Shown: positions 50,584 to 51,877 of the stretch, in pieces
Layout: the number at the start of each line of letters is the position of its first letter
Numbering within the stretch: the first letter of the stretch is position 1
Origin: Streptosporangiaceae bacterium
GTDB taxonomy: Bacteria > Actinomycetota > Actinomycetes > Streptosporangiales > Streptosporangiaceae
Length of the DNA: 51,877 nucleotides
Assembly: GCA_019245115.1 (NCBI GenBank)
Contig: JAFARZ010000211.1
Location: 100,688-152,564 of the forward strand
Direction: 5' to 3'
The notes under the pieces: generated by a model
What the model was told of the DNA's origin: nothing
The model's database searches: none
What the model saw: only the letters and a program-made list of their open reading frames with translations
Translations under genes and position numbers: made by a program

Positions 50584-51327
50584 ATGCCGGATGGGGCGCG
50601 TAGGAACCCGGACTGGGAGTGGGACGAGCTCGTTCTTGCATGCGATCTTGTGATGCGGAACGGCGGTCATTGGCTTCCCGCTGAGAATCCACAGGTCATC
50701 GAGCTGTCTGAGCTGCTCCAGCGGATGACGCTGCATCCGCGCGAAGTGAGGCGAGCCGATTTCCGCAACCCAAATGGCGTTGGCCGTAAGACCGCTGACA
50801 TCGCTACCGCACTCCCCGGGTATGCAGGTCGCCCGACCAATGGGGGCAGACGGGATAAAGAGGTCATCGCCAAGTTCCTCGCCGAGCCCGATGTGATGCA
50901 CAGCGTCGCCGATTCGATACGGAAGTCCGTGGCCGAAGGTGAGCCGACGGACCTCCCTCGCGAGGTCGGCTACGACAACGAGAGCGAGATGGAGGGCCGC
51001 TATCTCCTTCGCTGGCACGCGTATCGAGAACGAAGCCCCGTGCTACGGCGCAAGAAGATCAACAGCGTCCTAGCACAGCACGGGTCTCTGGCCTGTGAAA
51101 CCTGCGGTTTCGACTTCGGCCAGACCTACGGCGAGCGAGGGCGGGGCTTTATCGAGTGCCATCATGTGGATTCTCTGCGCGCGGGCGGCGAGGGTCCCAG
51201 GACTATCCGCGATCTTGCATTGCTCTGCTCTAACTGCCACCGCATGATCCACACCAAGCTCCCATGGCCGAGCCCTGCCCAACTTCGTGACATTATCCAC
51301 GCTCAGGACGAAAGCCAGCGGAGCTAA
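50584..51327 (+). CDS. HNH endonuclease, McrA-type
   Basis: A 247-residue protein. The C-terminal third is an HNH nuclease with zinc cysteines in CETCGFDF and CSNCH and the catalytic histidines in IECHHVDSL and NCHRMIH. The N-terminal part (ACDLVMRNGGHWLPAENP) resembles the common actinomycete HNH restriction-type proteins. It probably cuts modified DNA as a type IV restriction enzyme. ATG 50584 is used because the frame upstream crosses the inverted repeat. It precedes a ScoMcrA head-domain gene by 7 bases. Confidence 0.82.
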   Translation: MPDGARRNPDWEWDELVLACDLVMRNGGHWLPAENPQVIELSELLQRMTLHPREVRRADFRNPNGVGRKTADIATALPGYAGRPTNGGRRDKEVIAKFLAEPDVMHSVADSIRKSVAEGEPTDLPREVGYDNESEMEGRYLLRWHAYRERSPVLRRKKINSVLAQHGSLACETCGFDFGQTYGERGRGFIECHHVDSLRAGGEGPRTIRDLALLCSNCHRMIHTKLPWPSPAQLRDIIHAQDESQRS

Positions 51328-51334
51328 TGCCGCC

Positions 51335-51787
51335 ATGGCGCTTCGAGATATCACGCGCTCTCACGTCCTAGCGGCGATCGCGGAGTACGACCGGATCGGC
51401 CAGGAGGAGTTCCTGCTCCGGTACGGGTTCGGCCGCGCGCGTTCGTACTTGCTTCTCCACGGTGGAAAGACCTACGATTCGAAAGCGATCGTCGGCGCTG
51501 CTCATAGCTTCCTGCCAGGGAATCGGCCGCTGGCTGCGAGGGAATTCAGCGGTGGCGAGGCGACGGTCGGTCGCCTGCTAAGTCGGCTCGGCTTTACATT
51601 CCAGGCCCCCGGAGACCTGAGCACTGGGGAACTCGTCAGGCAAATCACCACTCTGATGGTGGATCGATCTTCGGGTCGGCCTGCGCTGTATCAGCCCATC
51701 ACGTTGCTGTGGGCGATTGGCCGGGCGTACCGCAATGCCTTGGGCTTTAGGCTTTTACGCCTTGATGGGCGGTTTCCCTGCTGGTAA
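51335..51787 (+). pseudogene. ScoMcrA-type N-terminal head domain, truncated
   Basis: Residues 1-130 match the head domain of ScoMcrA-like restriction enzymes (ITRSHVLAAIAEYDRIGQ; GRARSYLLLHGGKTYDSKAI; ALYQPITLLWAIGRA). Family members continue with helical and SRA-type DNA-binding domains and an HNH nuclease; here the match stops at GRAYR and the frame ends after 20 unrelated residues at 51787. It is a 3'-truncated or frameshifted gene, next to a separate HNH gene that may supply the lost nuclease. Confidence 0.65.
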
Positions 51788-51877
51788 CGGATCGTGGCCG
51801 CCGCCGTTTTCCGGGCACGGCCGCGGACGGCGTGACGGGCCTGCGGCGAGCTGACTTCCGCAGGACAGGCGGGTGCT
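51788..51877. other. Right window edge, no gene seen
   Basis: Ninety bases with GC-rich dyads (GGCCGCCGCC; GGCACGGCCGCGGAC) but no supported frame. The continuation of the McrA-type locus may lie beyond the edge. Confidence 0.4.

Noticed and set aside
1..51877. tRNA, rRNA and CRISPR arrays
   Set aside because: No cloverleaf with a T-loop consensus, no rRNA-like stretch and no regularly spaced repeats were found by reading; a short GTTCGAATTC near 26586 lies inside the pseudokinase gene.

Overview
The window is very GC-rich and shows actinomycete hallmarks: a DUF5753/DUF397 pair, a type VII secretion ATPase with an FHA domain, WXG100-like proteins, GTG/TTG starts and many 4-base stop/start overlaps. 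It is most likely the chromosome of a filamentous actinomycete. The genus cannot be fixed from the sequence alone.

Left part (1-10087). A SufR/ArsR-like regulator cut by the window edge faces a small membrane-protein gene across a shared terminator. Next come a broken DUF5753 regulator that has lost its helix-turn-helix and its DUF397 partner. Then a compact operon on the minus strand (6861 to 2942) looks like a peptide-maturation cluster: a 71-residue four-cysteine peptide, a strong hairpin, a MauE-like membrane redox protein, a membrane-anchored thioredoxin-fold protein, an ABC exporter and an S26 signal peptidase. A sulfotransferase with an SCP2-like tail is divergent to it. A radical SAM enzyme with a coupled 69-residue protein follows.

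Centre (10109-32435). About 22 kb forms one divergent two-armed system. The left arm (minus strand, 26376 to 10109) encodes a CHAT/caspase-like protease with a death-like adaptor domain, a prokaryotic RING-like zinc protein, an E1-like enzyme, a protein joining an adaptor-like domain, a ubiquitin-like domain and an E2 fold, a JAB/MPN isopeptidase, an unknown protein, a tandem AAA ATPase, a MoxR ATPase, a coiled-coil protein, an 89-residue protein, a TPR-like protein, an unknown 622-residue protein and a double beta-propeller/vWA-like protein. The right arm (plus strand, 26472 to 32435) encodes a tail-anchored pseudokinase, a zinc-ribbon GTPase, a GTPase-associated protein (GAP1-like), a two-helix coiled-coil membrane protein and a MotB/ZorB-like protein with an Asp in its membrane helix. 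The parts match families predicted from comparative genomics to form NTP-dependent conflict (immunity/programmed death) systems. I know of no experimental description of this combination.

Right-centre (32442-40903). Housekeeping-like genes (signal peptidase I, PadR regulator with a clear operator, NAD(P)-binding protein) give way to a decayed zone with an integrase fragment fused to a truncated, frameshifted S9 peptidase, two genes of unknown function and a small hidden gene. A 101-bp dispersed repeat occurs twice in the window (20041 and 33266). One copy fills an intergenic gap and carries a ribosome binding site. The other sits in frame inside a coding sequence.

Right end (40920-51877). 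This is a type VII secretion locus: a five-gene minus-strand set including two WXG100/LXG-type candidates and a decayed paralogue, then a plus-strand WXG100-like gene and a 1520-residue FHA-FtsK ATPase (EccC/EssC type). It ends with an McrA-type HNH nuclease and a truncated ScoMcrA head-domain gene. No tRNA, rRNA or CRISPR array was seen.
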